Assembly: GCA_902602695.1 (NCBI GenBank)
Contig: CACKRO010000003.1
Coordinates: 1-64,000 of the forward strand
Origin: an uncultured Alphaproteobacteria bacterium
GTDB taxonomy: Bacteria; Pseudomonadota; Alphaproteobacteria; HIMB59; GCA-002718135
Length of the DNA: 64,000 nt
Reading direction: 5' to 3'
The position numbers were made by a program, and so were the translations under genes. Within the stretch, counting starts at the first letter, position 1; each line of letters begins with the position of its first letter. Shown here one piece after another: positions 36,986-46,828 of the stretch. Below the pieces are notes generated by a model, which had not been told where the DNA came from, did no database searches, and saw nothing but the letters and a program-made list of their open reading frames with translations.

Positions 36986-38590
36986 TTATTTCTGATCTCT
37001 AATAATTAAGTCTGATGCTTTTTCTGCAATCATCATAGTAGGGGCATTAGTATTACCAGATGTGATAGTTGGCATCACAGATGCATCAACAACTCTTAAG
37101 TTATGTATTCCTTTTACTCTAAGATTATCGCTTACAACTGAATTTTCATCATTACCCATTTTGCATGTACTTACTGGATGAAAAATAGTGTTTGCAAATT
37201 TACCCACTTCTTTTACCAAAGTTTCATTATCTTTAAATTGTATCCCCGGTCTATATTCTTCAGGTGCATAATCTTTAAATGCCTTTGATTCCAAAACAAC
37301 TTTTCTTACAATTTTAATAGACTTAGCTGCAATTTCCCTATCTTCATCAGTAGATAAATAATTCATTTTTATTTGAGGGTAAATTCTTGTATCTGAAGAT
37401 TTAATTTCTATTGAACCTCTACTTGTCGGACGAACATTTGTAATTGTAGGAGTGAATGCTGGAAATTTATGCAGGCTTGCTTTTCCGAGTAAATCAGTAC
37501 TAGCTGGCGAAATATGAAATTGTAAATTTGGGTTTTCTAAATACGAATCACTTTTAATAAATCCACACAAGTAACTCGCTCCAACTGTTAAAGGTCCTTT
37601 TTTATAAATTAAATAATTTAATCCTGTTAAAAATTTTTTAGTAAAACTATGATATATGTCATTTAATGTTTCTAAGTTTTTAATTTTGTAAACTGGTCTT
37701 AACATTAAATGATCGGTTAAATTTCTTCCAACACCATTAATTTCTTTTACAATACTAATATTATTTTCATTTAACAATTTACCTGGACCAATTCCCGAAG
37801 CTTGTAATATTTGAGGAGACCCTATTGTTCCTGCAGACAATAAAACTTCTTTATTTACAGAATACGAAAATTCTTCGTTTCCTCTCCATAAATTTACATT
37901 TTTTACTTTTAATTTTTCAAAGGTTAAATTTTTAACATGTGCATTTGTTATAATTGTTAAATTTTTCCTATTTTTGATAGGATTTAAGAAAGCAACTGCA
38001 GCACTACATCTAAACCCTTTATCAATAGTCATAGGAAAATAACCCATTCCTTCGTTATCACCATCATTAAAGTCATCAATTTTTTTATAACCAAATTCTT
38101 GTGAAGCCTCTAAAAATACATCCAATAATTTAAAATTTGATCTAATTTTCTCTACTTTGATTGGTCCACCACTACCATGAAATTCACTTTTGGAGATTCT
38201 ATAATCTTCTGATTTTTTAAAATACGATAAAACATCTTCCCAAGACCATCCAACATTACCTAATTGTCTCCAATAATTATAATCATTCGCGTGACCTCTT
38301 ATATAAAGCATACCATTAATTGATGAACTACCACCTAAAGTTTTACCTCTTGGGATAAGCATTTTTCTGTTGTTACAAAATTCCTCTTCTTCGGTTGTAA
38401 AACACCAATCAGTTTTAGAATTATGCATAGTTTTAAAATAACCCCCAGGAATATGTATCCAAGGATTAGTATCTTTGCCCCCAGCTTCAATCAAAAGTAC
38501 TTTGATATTTTCATTCTCTGAAAGTCTATTTGCTAATATGCAACCTGCTGTACCTGCACCAATAATGATATAGTCAAAACTTTCGTTCAT
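36986..38590 (-). CDS. GMC oxidoreductase, choline/alcohol dehydrogenase-like
   Basis: A 534-residue glucose-methanol-choline family flavoprotein. The FAD-binding Rossmann motif IIGAGTAGCILANRLSE begins at about residue 7, the ADP-binding Glu is in LLIEAGG, and GMC signature 1 (GKTLGGSSSINGMLYIRG) and signature 2 (LLSAGTIGSPQILQASGIG) are present. The catalytic His lies in NTIFHPVSTCKMG and the Asn/His partner in VMPTITSGNTNAPT. It oxidises an alcohol; choline is the commonest guess for such sequences, but the substrate is not certain. It converges exactly on xsc. Confidence 0.88.
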   Translation of the reverse strand: MNESFDYIIIGAGTAGCILANRLSENENIKVLLIEAGGKDTNPWIHIPGGYFKTMHNSKTDWCFTTEEEEFCNNRKMLIPRGKTLGGSSSINGMLYIRGHANDYNYWRQLGNVGWSWEDVLSYFKKSEDYRISKSEFHGSGGPIKVEKIRSNFKLLDVFLEASQEFGYKKIDDFNDGDNEGMGYFPMTIDKGFRCSAAVAFLNPIKNRKNLTIITNAHVKNLTFEKLKVKNVNLWRGNEEFSYSVNKEVLLSAGTIGSPQILQASGIGPGKLLNENNISIVKEINGVGRNLTDHLMLRPVYKIKNLETLNDIYHSFTKKFLTGLNYLIYKKGPLTVGASYLCGFIKSDSYLENPNLQFHISPASTDLLGKASLHKFPAFTPTITNVRPTSRGSIEIKSSDTRIYPQIKMNYLSTDEDREIAAKSIKIVRKVVLESKAFKDYAPEEYRPGIQFKDNETLVKEVGKFANTIFHPVSTCKMGNDENSVVSDNLRVKGIHNLRVVDASVMPTITSGNTNAPTMMIAEKASDLIIRDQK

Positions 38591-38664
38591 AATTTAGAAA
38601 AATTTATTTATTATATACTATTTAATTTAAACATATAACAAACTTAAATAATTAAAAATTTTCA

Positions 38665-39576
38665 ATGGATATTTTATTTTCGATTATTGGATTAGGACTT
38701 CTAGTTTTAGGTGCTGAAATAATTATAAGAGGTTCAATTAGTTTTGGAAGAAAGATTAATATCTCATTGTTTGCAATTGGTGTTGTAATTGTAGCGGGGG
38801 GAACATCATTACCTGAATTGGCAAGCAGTATTAACGCAGTTCTTAATGATTTTTCAGATCTTGCTTTAGGCGCTGTCGTTGGAAGTAATATTGCAAACTT
38901 GATACTTGTAATGGCCACCACAACATTAATTTTTCCAATTGTAAATATTAATAAAAATCAGATTAACCAAGCTTGGATAAATATTATTTTGGGAGTTCTA
39001 TTAATTATTATGACTTTTTTTTATTTTAATTTTATTTTTGGATTAGTTGCAATTACATCATTAATTTATCTAATGTATGCTCAAATAAAAAAAGGAGAAA
39101 TTGATAATTTAGAAATCGATAAAAACGATTATTCAATTATAATATCATTAATATTAATTATAATAGGCATATTATGTTTAGTATTTGGTGCAGATTTACT
39201 TGTTGATTCAGCAATTAATATTGCAAGAAAGTATAATGTTCCAGCTTCAGTAATTGGATTATCATTAGTAGCTTTTGGAACTTCTCTTCCAGAGCTCGCA
39301 GTTGGTATTGTTTCTGCATTTAGAAAAAAGATTGATTTTGCTCTAGGCAATATTCTGGGCTCTAATATTTATAATGTATTAGGTGTTCTAGGTATTAGTT
39401 CATTTTTTGGTAATTTTAAAGTTCCTACAGTTTTAGCAAATCAAGACTTATACTTCATGCTATCTATTACAGCATTAATTTTAATATTTATGATTTTTGC
39501 AAAAAAAATTGGACGTATTTACGGAATTATGGGATTAACTTTGTATTTTGGATATATGTATTTCATTTACATTTAA
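38665..39576 (+). CDS. Calcium/sodium antiporter (YrbG/CaCA family)
   Basis: A 303-residue membrane protein of the Ca2+/cation antiporter family with about ten helices in two homologous halves. The two alpha repeats are seen as VAGGTSLPELASSINAV with VGSNIANL, and VAFGTSLPELAVGIVSA with LGSNIYNV, each holding the acidic ion ligand. It exchanges cytoplasmic calcium for sodium, possibly with potassium dependence. Confidence 0.92.
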   Translation: MDILFSIIGLGLLVLGAEIIIRGSISFGRKINISLFAIGVVIVAGGTSLPELASSINAVLNDFSDLALGAVVGSNIANLILVMATTTLIFPIVNINKNQINQAWINIILGVLLIIMTFFYFNFIFGLVAITSLIYLMYAQIKKGEIDNLEIDKNDYSIIISLILIIIGILCLVFGADLLVDSAINIARKYNVPASVIGLSLVAFGTSLPELAVGIVSAFRKKIDFALGNILGSNIYNVLGVLGISSFFGNFKVPTVLANQDLYFMLSITALILIFMIFAKKIGRIYGIMGLTLYFGYMYFIYI

Positions 39577-39592
39577 CTTTAATTAATAAAAA

Positions 39593-39610
39593 TATTCATT
39601 TTAATGAATC
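39593..39610. promoter_or_regulatory. Possible LacI-type operator upstream of cysQ (weak)
   Basis: TATTCA-N6-TGAATC here matches the island operator (TATTCA-N6-TGAATA, see 43662) except at the last base, and it ends directly before the cysQ start codon at 39611. A core TTCA-N6-TGAA match can arise by chance in DNA this AT-rich, so the functional call is weak. Confidence 0.3.
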
Positions 39611-40402
39611 ATGAACTTAGAATTACATAAATCAAAAAATTTATTAAAAATATTAAATACTGCTATAGATGCAGGTAAGGAAATTCAAAAAGTTTATAAA
39701 AAATCTTTTAATGTAGAAATAAAAGATGATAATTCACCTATTACTGAAGCTGATATAAATTCAAATAATTTAATTTTAGATAGATTAAAATCTTATAGCC
39801 CGAATGTTCCTATATTAAGCGAAGAAAGTCTAGTAAAATGGCAAGAAAGAAAAACATGGAATTCATATTGGTTAATAGATCCATTAGATGGAACTAAAGA
39901 ATTTATAAAAAAAAATGGAGAATTTACAGTTAATATTGCATTAATAAAAAATAACTCACCAATATTTGGTATTATATATGCACCTGCTAAGTCTTTGCTT
40001 TATTATGCTTTAAAAAACTATGGCACATATAAATTAATTACAAAGTCAAATATTCAATCAACTAAAGATTTTATAAAAATAAATTCTTTAAAAGACAAAA
40101 GTAACTTAATAAAGGTTATTGGTAGTAGATCACATTCTAACAAAGATTTTGATAATTGGATAAATGATAATTGTAATAATTTTGAATTAATCCAAATTGG
40201 TAGTTCTCTTAAATTTTGTTACTTAGCTGAAAGTAAGGCAAATATCTATCCAAGATTAGGTCCAACTTCAGAATGGGATATTGCCGCGGGACATATTATT
40301 CTTGAAGAGGCAGGTGGATCAATTAAAGATTTTAATGAAAATATATTACTATACAATACGAAAGAAAGTGTTATTAATCCAAACTTTATCGCTAAAATTT
40401 AA
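39611..40402 (+). CDS. cysQ: 3'(2'),5'-bisphosphate nucleotidase CysQ
   Basis: A 263-residue inositol-monophosphatase-superfamily enzyme that removes the 3'-phosphate of 3'-phosphoadenosine 5'-phosphate. Metal-binding motifs are SPITEADINSNN, LSEESL, WLIDPLDGTKEFIKKNGEFTVNIAL, and the later SEWDIAAGHIILEEAGG. It lies ten bases upstream of an APS-kinase-like gene, with a nucleotidyltransferase following. Confidence 0.93.
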   Translation: MNLELHKSKNLLKILNTAIDAGKEIQKVYKKSFNVEIKDDNSPITEADINSNNLILDRLKSYSPNVPILSEESLVKWQERKTWNSYWLIDPLDGTKEFIKKNGEFTVNIALIKNNSPIFGIIYAPAKSLLYYALKNYGTYKLITKSNIQSTKDFIKINSLKDKSNLIKVIGSRSHSNKDFDNWINDNCNNFELIQIGSSLKFCYLAESKANIYPRLGPTSEWDIAAGHIILEEAGGSIKDFNENILLYNTKESVINPNFIAKI

Positions 40403-40412
40403 ATAATAACAT

Positions 40413-40826
40413 ATGAAAATTCTTATCTGTGGTCTTCCTGGAGCTGGCAAAACTTGGTTAGCAGAAAGGATTATTAAAGTAATTGATAATTGTGCTTGGT
40501 ATAATGCAGATGTAGTCAGGAAGTCAGCCAACGATTGGGATTTTACGATGGAAGGTAGAATACGACAAGCCAATAGAATGAAAACATTTGCTGATTTTGA
40601 AAAAAAAAATGGAAGATGGGTAATTTGTGACTTTGTAGCACCAACTGAAAAAGCAAGAGAAGCTTTTGAGCCTGATTTTGTTATCTGGCTTGATACTATT
40701 AAAGAAGGTAGGTTTGAAGATACAAATAAAATGTTTGAACAACCAAATAAAACTGACATTAAAATAACCAAATTTTTATCAGATGAAGAAATAGAAAATC
40801 TAGCAAAGGAGATTAAAAATGTTTGA
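40413..40826 (+). CDS. Adenylylsulfate-kinase-like P-loop protein
   Basis: A 137-residue P-loop kinase, shorter than typical APS kinases (about 170-200). Walker A is GLPGAGKTWLAE, the NADVVRK strand resembles the APS-kinase DxDxxR region, and the AF-EPDFVIWLDT strand follows. It overlaps the next gene by eight bases, and cysQ lies ten bases upstream. It may phosphorylate an adenylated intermediate rather than APS itself; the substrate is not known. Confidence 0.7.
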   Translation: MKILICGLPGAGKTWLAERIIKVIDNCAWYNADVVRKSANDWDFTMEGRIRQANRMKTFADFEKKNGRWVICDFVAPTEKAREAFEPDFVIWLDTIKEGRFEDTNKMFEQPNKTDIKITKFLSDEEIENLAKEIKNV

Positions 40827-41214
40827 TTGGAAAAAACCAACAGTACAAATGTTAGGTAGATGGCAACCATGGCATGATGGACATACAGAATTATTTAAAA
40901 GGGCACTTCAGAAAACAGGTCAGGTATGTATTATGTATCGTGATGTTGGAGGTGTGGATGCAGGTGTAGAAGGTCAAGCTGACAATCCATTTCAATTTGA
41001 AGAAGTAAAAGCAAAAATTAATGAAGGTTTAGCTCAACATGGTTTTACTGATGGCAAAGAGTATGTAGTTGTTAAGGTTCCAAACATTATTGATATTTCT
41101 TATGGAAGAGGAGTTGGTTATTCATTTACAGAACATGATTTAGGAAAAGACATACATGATATCTCCGCAACAAAAATTAGAAATGAAATGAGAGTTAAAG
41201 GGGAATTAAAATAA
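40819..41214 (+). CDS. Small cytidylyltransferase-like nucleotidyltransferase
   Basis: A 131-residue HIGH-superfamily nucleotidyltransferase. The phosphate-binding signature is GRWQPWHDGHTELF (HxGH), and the second signature ISATKIRNEM is at the C-terminus, as in glycerol-3-phosphate and NMN adenylyl/cytidylyltransferases. It is coupled to the P-loop kinase-like gene by overlap. It probably activates a small phosphorylated substrate with ATP or CTP; the product is unknown. Confidence 0.75.
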   Translation: MFDWKKPTVQMLGRWQPWHDGHTELFKRALQKTGQVCIMYRDVGGVDAGVEGQADNPFQFEEVKAKINEGLAQHGFTDGKEYVVVKVPNIIDISYGRGVGYSFTEHDLGKDIHDISATKIRNEMRVKGELK

Positions 41215-41215
41215 G

Positions 41216-42535
41216 TTAAATTTTCTCTCCTGCTGGTTTTCCATATCCAACATTTTTTTTTCCATATCGTCTTACTCTTACATTACATTGCTCTGCATGA
41301 CCTATAAAACCTTCTAAATGTGAAAGCCTAGATCCATATTCTCCGATGAGAGTTGCAGCTTCATCTGACGTAATCTTTTGATAAGTGTGGGTTTTAATAA
41401 ACTTACCAACCCATAAACCGCCAGTATATCTTCCAGCTTTTTTAGTAGGAAGTGTATGGTTAGTGCCTATCACTTTGTCACCATTAGCAACATTGGTTCT
41501 AGCACCCAAAAATAAAGCACCATAAGACGTCATATTATCTAAAAACCAATCATCTTTTTTTGTCATAACTTGAACGTGCTCTGAAGCTATTTCATTTGCT
41601 TTTGATAACATCTGTTCATAGGTTTCACACAAAATAATTTCCCCATAATCTCTCCAGCTTATACTTGCTGTTTCTTTAGTAGGTAAAATTTCTAAAATTC
41701 TATCAATTTCTTTAAATGTTTCTTCTGCAAGTTTTCTTGAGTTTGTTATCATAACAGCTGGCGAATTATATCCATGCTCTGCTTGTCCTAATAGGTCAGT
41801 TGCACATATTTCACCATCAACTGTTTCATCTGCAATAATCATTGTTTCAGTTGGACCAGCAAATAAATCTATACCAACTCTGCCATACAATTGTCTTTTT
41901 GCTTCAGCAACAAATGCATTTCCAGGTCCAACAAGCATATCAACCGGTTTAATAGTTTCTGTACCAATAGCCATCGCACCAACTCCTTGCATCCCTCCTA
42001 AAACATAAATTTCGTGAGCACCGCCCATTTTCATTGCTGTCACAACTGCTGGATTTGGTTTACCTTTAAAAGGTGGCGTAGTGGCTACAATTCTTGGTAC
42101 CCCAGCAACAGAGGCAGTAACAACTGACATATGCGCAGAAGCTACCATTGGAAATTTACCGGCCGGAACATAACAACCAACTGCTTGTACAGGTATATTC
42201 TTGTGACCAAGAATAACACCTGGGTGTGTCTCTACTTCTAATTCATTTAAAGTTTTTAGTTGTGCTTCAGCAAATGTTCTTACTTGTTTTTGAGCAAATT
42301 TAATATCCTCTTTATCATCATCAGATACTTCACTTACTAATTGATTAATTTGATCTTCACTTAATCGAAAACTATTTGGTGAATAATTATCAAATTTTTG
42401 TGATAATTCTCTAATATGCTTATCACCATCTGATTCAATTTTTCTTAGTGTTTCCTCAACAATTTTTTTTACTTTATCATTGTCTTCAATTCTTTGTTTT
42501 TCATCTAAACCTTTTTTTAAATATTCAATTGGCAT
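41216..42535 (-). CDS. Histidinol-dehydrogenase-like enzyme (possible HpsN-type)
   Basis: A 439-residue member of the HisD superfamily, with [17 protein letters not shown], the [17 protein letters not shown] loop, [11 protein letters not shown] and zinc-ligand regions ([28 protein letters not shown]). Proteobacteria use a distant HisD paralogue, HpsN, to oxidise 2,3-dihydroxypropanesulfonate to sulfolactate. The sequence and its catabolic context suggest a paralogue rather than biosynthetic HisD, but the substrate is unproven. It is co-transcribed with an NTF2-like gene two bases upstream, whose promoter carries two LacI-type operators. Confidence 0.72.
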   Translation of the reverse strand: MPIEYLKKGLDEKQRIEDNDKVKKIVEETLRKIESDGDKHIRELSQKFDNYSPNSFRLSEDQINQLVSEVSDDDKEDIKFAQKQVRTFAEAQLKTLNELEVETHPGVILGHKNIPVQAVGCYVPAGKFPMVASAHMSVVTASVAGVPRIVATTPPFKGKPNPAVVTAMKMGGAHEIYVLGGMQGVGAMAIGTETIKPVDMLVGPGNAFVAEAKRQLYGRVGIDLFAGPTETMIIADETVDGEICATDLLGQAEHGYNSPAVMITNSRKLAEETFKEIDRILEILPTKETASISWRDYGEIILCETYEQMLSKANEIASEHVQVMTKKDDWFLDNMTSYGALFLGARTNVANGDKVIGTNHTLPTKKAGRYTGGLWVGKFIKTHTYQKITSDEAATLIGEYGSRLSHLEGFIGHAEQCNVRVRRYGKKNVGYGKPAGEKI

Positions 42536-42537
42536 AA

Positions 42538-43626
42538 TTATTTTTTATGAATTAATTCAAATATATCAACACCTATTTGTTTCAAAATATAAGCTATATC
42601 AATTGGTACCCAATTTTCACGAATTAAACCTTCGTGATGTAAATAAAAATCCATAACTCTCATTTCTACCATGACATTATTTGGCTCAAAGCCTAACCAG
42701 TGATTAGAGCCGTACTTACTCTTAATACTATGCCATCCTCCAGTCATTGAATAATTACCATCTCCAATTTCAACATAATGACCTATTGTATTATAGTCTC
42801 TTTCTTTAAACGTTAATCTAAATGGTAGTTGATGATGATCAACAAAACCTTTCAGACCTCTCGCTGTACCTACTCCTGAGGGACCAAACCACATCATTTT
42901 TGGATGCCAATATTTTTTTTGTTCATGATCATTAATCAAATTATATCTTATATTATCGGTGGAAAAAGTAGGTTCCATTTCAGGTTTTGTTCCTAAACTT
43001 ATTTGCATTGTAAGTGATTGATGCAAAGACTTTATGGATAATTCTTTGTCTAAATTTGAATTATTTTCACCATCTCCAGTGATTGGTGCAGGCCACATGC
43101 CTTCAGCTCCTAAAGATTTGTGAATTGGCCAATAACCAGCTTGACGAATAAAATCTACAGTATCAATTAAAATATACGATTTAATAATTTTATTATTTGT
43201 TATTTGATGACAATGACATGTTCTAAGGTAAATTGTTTTATTTGTTGGGGGCACACCTAACCATTGGTTAATAAATGTTCCAGTAAGGTGACTAACAAAT
43301 GAAACAAAAATTTTATCTTTATAAGCGCCACCAATTACAATATTGTTTCTAATTTCTAAATCAGCAAATGCTGTTTTAAGAGGATCCCAGAGTTTATTTT
43401 TAATTTCACCAATACCTTTAATTTCATTTACTGGATAAAAAGCATTGAGCTCAGCATCCTTGTGATAAAATTTTTCTAATTTTTTTTCTAAATTTTCATT
43501 TGAAGATTCTACAATTTCTTTTAATAAATTTTTAAAGTATGCTTTATTTTTTATGTTTTGTTGTGGATTAAGATCAATATGGAAAATAGGATTTCCTTTT
43601 TCAACAACCTTTTCAAATGTTTCCAT
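42538..43626 (-). CDS. Double NTF2/SnoaL-like protein, type A copy 1
   Basis: A 362-residue protein with two tandem NTF2/SnoaL-like domains. The N-terminal domain (about residues 40-165) has the [17 protein letters not shown] start, and the C-terminal domain (about 220-355) has [20 protein letters not shown] and ends in [21 protein letters not shown]. Members of this fold act as dehydratases, isomerases or cyclases on small organic substrates, or only bind ligands. It is close in layout to the products of 46829 and 55315. It is first gene of the hisD-like operon. Confidence 0.75.
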   Translation of the reverse strand: METFEKVVEKGNPIFHIDLNPQQNIKNKAYFKNLLKEIVESSNENLEKKLEKFYHKDAELNAFYPVNEIKGIGEIKNKLWDPLKTAFADLEIRNNIVIGGAYKDKIFVSFVSHLTGTFINQWLGVPPTNKTIYLRTCHCHQITNNKIIKSYILIDTVDFIRQAGYWPIHKSLGAEGMWPAPITGDGENNSNLDKELSIKSLHQSLTMQISLGTKPEMEPTFSTDNIRYNLINDHEQKKYWHPKMMWFGPSGVGTARGLKGFVDHHQLPFRLTFKERDYNTIGHYVEIGDGNYSMTGGWHSIKSKYGSNHWLGFEPNNVMVEMRVMDFYLHHEGLIRENWVPIDIAYILKQIGVDIFELIHKK

Positions 43627-43661
43627 ACTTAATGATTAATACCTTTAAAAAATAATTGATT

Positions 43662-43679
43662 TATTCAATATATTGAATA
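43662..43679. promoter_or_regulatory. LacI-type operator, 18-base perfect palindrome
   Basis: TATTCAATATATTGAATA is a perfect palindrome, with half-sites TATTCA and TGAATA spaced by six bases. The same half-sites and spacing occur at 47870 and 50517, in the other two divergent regions of the island. It sits between the NTF2-like gene 42538 and the cupin gene 43715. Confidence 0.65.
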
Positions 43680-43700
43680 TTATTCAATAAAAATGAATAA
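43680..43700. promoter_or_regulatory. Second operator-like repeat, spacer one base longer
   Basis: TTATTCA (43680-43686), seven bases, then TGAATAA (43694-43700). The half-sites equal those of the neighbouring 18-base site, but the spacer is seven rather than six. It abuts the first site directly, giving about 20 bases centre to centre. Confidence 0.45.
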
Positions 43701-43714
43701 AATAATCTAATAAT

Positions 43715-44686
43715 ATGTCAATTAATATTACAACAAGACTTGCTAAATTCGAGGACTTAGTTCCAAGTACCATTCCTTTTGTTGAGGGTAAGTTAAAAGG
43801 TCATCAAGATAGAAAAAATTACTCTGTTATTGGGCCAGGTGTAAGTGAAGATGCAAAACAAAATGTAAAAATTGCAGAAGCTCATGGATTTAACATTGGC
43901 GCTGTAAGTGCGGCCCCTATGAATGGTTCTGGTTTGCACAGTCACACTACAGCCGAAGTATTTATTATTCACTCTGGAGCCTGGCGCTTCTACTGGGGCG
44001 TTGATGGTACAGAAGGAGAAGTAATATTGTATAAAGGCGATGTAGCATCTTTCCCAACAAATATGTTTAGAGGATTTCAAAATGTCAGTGATGAGGAAGC
44101 TTTAATGTTTGTTGTTTTAGGTGAAAATGATCCAGGAGTGATTACGTGGACGCCAAAATTATTAAAAGAGGCAAAAAAATCAGGAATGGTTCTGCTTGAT
44201 GATAATTCATTAATTGATACTGAAAAAAATAAAATTACAGATGAAAATAAAATCATTCAACCATTACAAGATAAAGAACTTGAAACGTTTGATCATTACA
44301 CATCTTCAGAAATTGAAAAATTCGTCATACGTTTAAGTGATATGAATAAATATTTAGTTGATGATGAGCATTTTAATTCTAATAAAATCATTAATTATCT
44401 TGATCAATTTAATATTCACAATAAGTCATTTGATCCCTATATTCCTCATAAAACTGGCTTTAGTCTTTCTCTGCTGAATGGAAAAAATGCTCATGTTCAT
44501 GAATATACACTTAAGAAATCAGAAGTATTCCATTGCTTGTCGGGTAGTTGGGAAATTAATTGTGATGGACAAAAAGTTGTCATTAATTCAAGAGATACTT
44601 TTTCGGTACCAAGAGATGCAGAAAGATCTATAAAACAGATAAGTGAAAATGATGGAAGCTTATTTATAATAAGACAAACTAATTAA
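43715..44686 (+). CDS. Two-domain cupin protein
   Basis: A 323-residue bicupin. The first cupin (about residues 50-145) has LHSHTTAEVFIIHSG, with two His and the Glu of motif 1, and a later FPTNMFRGFQN as motif 2 without the usual His. The second (about 235-320) has AHVHEYTLKKSEVFHCLSGSW. Cupins of this layout are isomerases, dioxygenases or sugar-binding proteins; the substrate is unknown. It is first of a three-gene plus-strand operon downstream of two LacI-type operators. Confidence 0.82.
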   Translation: MSINITTRLAKFEDLVPSTIPFVEGKLKGHQDRKNYSVIGPGVSEDAKQNVKIAEAHGFNIGAVSAAPMNGSGLHSHTTAEVFIIHSGAWRFYWGVDGTEGEVILYKGDVASFPTNMFRGFQNVSDEEALMFVVLGENDPGVITWTPKLLKEAKKSGMVLLDDNSLIDTEKNKITDENKIIQPLQDKELETFDHYTSSEIEKFVIRLSDMNKYLVDDEHFNSNKIINYLDQFNIHNKSFDPYIPHKTGFSLSLLNGKNAHVHEYTLKKSEVFHCLSGSWEINCDGQKVVINSRDTFSVPRDAERSIKQISENDGSLFIIRQTN

Positions 44687-44698
44687 ATATTTTTACAT

Positions 44699-45691
44699 AT
44701 GAAGGGTTTTGATAATAAGTTCAAAGATTTACCTGATTATATTTTAAAAATTACATATGAAATTTGGGAAGATAATAATGTTGAGGCTATAAAAGATTAT
44801 TATGCTGATACACCGAATGTTAGCTTACCCACTCCCACAAGATCTCCTTCAGGTGTAATATATGGTGCTGAACCAGTAATTGAAAGCACTTATGCTAGTA
44901 AAAAACTTTTTCCAGATAGAACTCTTTTAGGGGAAGATATAATTTGGACTGGTAATGATGAAGAAGGGTATTTTTCTTCTCATCGAATATTATCAACTTC
45001 TACCCACTCAGTTGACGGCATGTACGGTGAGGCAACTGGAACAAAATTGTATTATAGAACCATTGCTGATTGTGCTTGTATGAATAATCAGGTTTATGAT
45101 GAGTGGCTCGTTAGGGACCAAGGGGCGATTGTTAGGCAAATTGGAATAGATCCCAAAGTTTTTGCCAATAATTTAATTAAAAATGAAGGTGGCCCAGAAA
45201 AAGCGAGTAAACCTTTTGATGAAAATACTCCTCTTAAATCAATTTACACATCACCCATATTAGCTTCTGGTAATTGTGGTGAAACTTATGCAAATTTTTT
45301 AACATCAATTATGAATATTAATTTAGAAAAAACTATTAATGATAATTATGATAGGGCAGTTCAACAATTTCAACCTGGTGGTAACACTCACAATGGTAAA
45401 GATGAGGTTATTAAATTTTGGAAACAACTAAGAAATGCTTTTCCAAACTCTTTATTCTCTATTGATCATATTGCTTTTACTGAAGAAATTGATCAACCTA
45501 AAAAAGCTTCAGTTAGATGGTCTTTAGTTGGAAAACATGAAGGTAATGGTATTTTTGGTAAAGCATCTGATGCAAAGATATATGTAATGGGTATTAACCA
45601 TGTTGAATTTGGACCAAGAGGTATTAAAAATGAATGGGTTTTGTATGATGAAACTATGATTTGGAAACAAATTTTATTAAAAACTGGTTAG
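44699..45691 (+). CDS. Double NTF2/SnoaL-like protein, type B copy 1
   Basis: A 330-residue protein with two NTF2-like domains. The start GFDNKFKDLPDYILKITYEIWEDNN and the SSHRILSTSTH strand are shared with the product of 47940, so these form one subfamily distinct from the 42538 type. Ester cyclase/SnoaL naming fits the fold but not necessarily the reaction. It lies 12 bases after the cupin gene and nine bases before the MetE-like gene. Confidence 0.75.
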   Translation: MKGFDNKFKDLPDYILKITYEIWEDNNVEAIKDYYADTPNVSLPTPTRSPSGVIYGAEPVIESTYASKKLFPDRTLLGEDIIWTGNDEEGYFSSHRILSTSTHSVDGMYGEATGTKLYYRTIADCACMNNQVYDEWLVRDQGAIVRQIGIDPKVFANNLIKNEGGPEKASKPFDENTPLKSIYTSPILASGNCGETYANFLTSIMNINLEKTINDNYDRAVQQFQPGGNTHNGKDEVIKFWKQLRNAFPNSLFSIDHIAFTEEIDQPKKASVRWSLVGKHEGNGIFGKASDAKIYVMGINHVEFGPRGIKNEWVLYDETMIWKQILLKTG

Positions 45692-45700
45692 TATAACTAT

Positions 45701-46828
45701 ATGTCATCAATTCAAACAACACACGTAGGAAGCCTTCCTCGATCAAAAGAATTATCTGAATTTTTATTTGCAAAAGATAAAGGCGAAAATTTTAATCAAA
45801 ATAATTTTGATAATATTTTAAAGGACAATGTTGAAAAAGTTGTCAAACAACAAATTGATGTTGGAATTGACTTTGTCAGCGATGGTGAAATGAGTAAATT
45901 TAGTTATGCTACTTATATTAAAGATAGAATTGATGGATTTTCGGGTGAAAGTGAGAGAAGAGCACCCGCGGACCTTGATGACTTCCCAGAATATAAAGAA
46001 AAGATTGCCAAGAGTGGAGGTACTCCTACCTATACAAGGCCATGCTGTACAAATGAGCTTAAGCTAAAAGATGAGAGCTCCCTCATTAATGACTTAAATA
46101 ATTTTAAAAGTTCACTCAAGAAAAATAATCATCACAAAGCATTTATGAATGCTGCTTCACCAGGTGTAATCAATGTATTTATGCCCAATAAATTCTATAA
46201 TTCTGAAGAAGAATATTTAGATAAGCTATCCAATATAATGGCTAAAGAATATGAAACCATTACAAAATCAGAAATCCAAGTTCAGTTGGATTGTCCTGAT
46301 CTTGCTCTAGCTAGGCACATGAATTTTAAAGATTTATCTGAAGATGAATTTATTAAACGTGCAGAAATACAAATTGAATGTTTGAATGCAGCTATGGAAA
46401 ATGTTGATGTTGAGAAAACAAGAATGCATATATGCTGGGGTAACTATGAAGGTCCTCATACTCATGACATTGCTTTAGAGAAAATTTTACCTATTATTTT
46501 AAAATCTAAAATAAAATATTTCTTAATTGAGTCTTCAAATCCTAGACACTCACATGAATGGAAGGTTTTTCAAGATATTAAATTACCAAAAGATAAAATT
46601 TTAGTTCCAGGTGTTATTGATTCTACCTCTAATTTTGTAGAACATCCTGAAGTTGTGGCTGATCGATTAATTCAATATTCTACGGTAATTCCTAAAGATC
46701 AATTAATGGCTGGTACAGATTGTGGTTTTAGTTCATTTGCAGGCTTTGGAAAAATTGATGAAAAAATTTGTTATGAAAAGCTTCATGCATTAGTTGAGGG
46801 TACTAAACTTGCCTCAAAAGTTATTTAA
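45701..46828 (+). CDS. Short MetE-like (cobalamin-independent methionine synthase C-domain) protein
   Basis: A 375-residue protein equivalent to the catalytic C-terminal half of MetE; the N-terminal half is absent. The start THVGSLPRS and zinc-site residues are visible: HxC in MHICWGN, Glu in IESSNPR and Cys in TDCGFSS. In MetE these bind the zinc that activates homocysteine thiol. Proteins of this size can be methyl- or thiol-transferases of other substrates, and the island setting suggests catabolism rather than methionine synthesis. It is last gene of the cupin operon. Confidence 0.78.
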   Translation: MSSIQTTHVGSLPRSKELSEFLFAKDKGENFNQNNFDNILKDNVEKVVKQQIDVGIDFVSDGEMSKFSYATYIKDRIDGFSGESERRAPADLDDFPEYKEKIAKSGGTPTYTRPCCTNELKLKDESSLINDLNNFKSSLKKNNHHKAFMNAASPGVINVFMPNKFYNSEEEYLDKLSNIMAKEYETITKSEIQVQLDCPDLALARHMNFKDLSEDEFIKRAEIQIECLNAAMENVDVEKTRMHICWGNYEGPHTHDIALEKILPIILKSKIKYFLIESSNPRHSHEWKVFQDIKLPKDKILVPGVIDSTSNFVEHPEVVADRLIQYSTVIPKDQLMAGTDCGFSSFAGFGKIDEKICYEKLHALVEGTKLASKVI

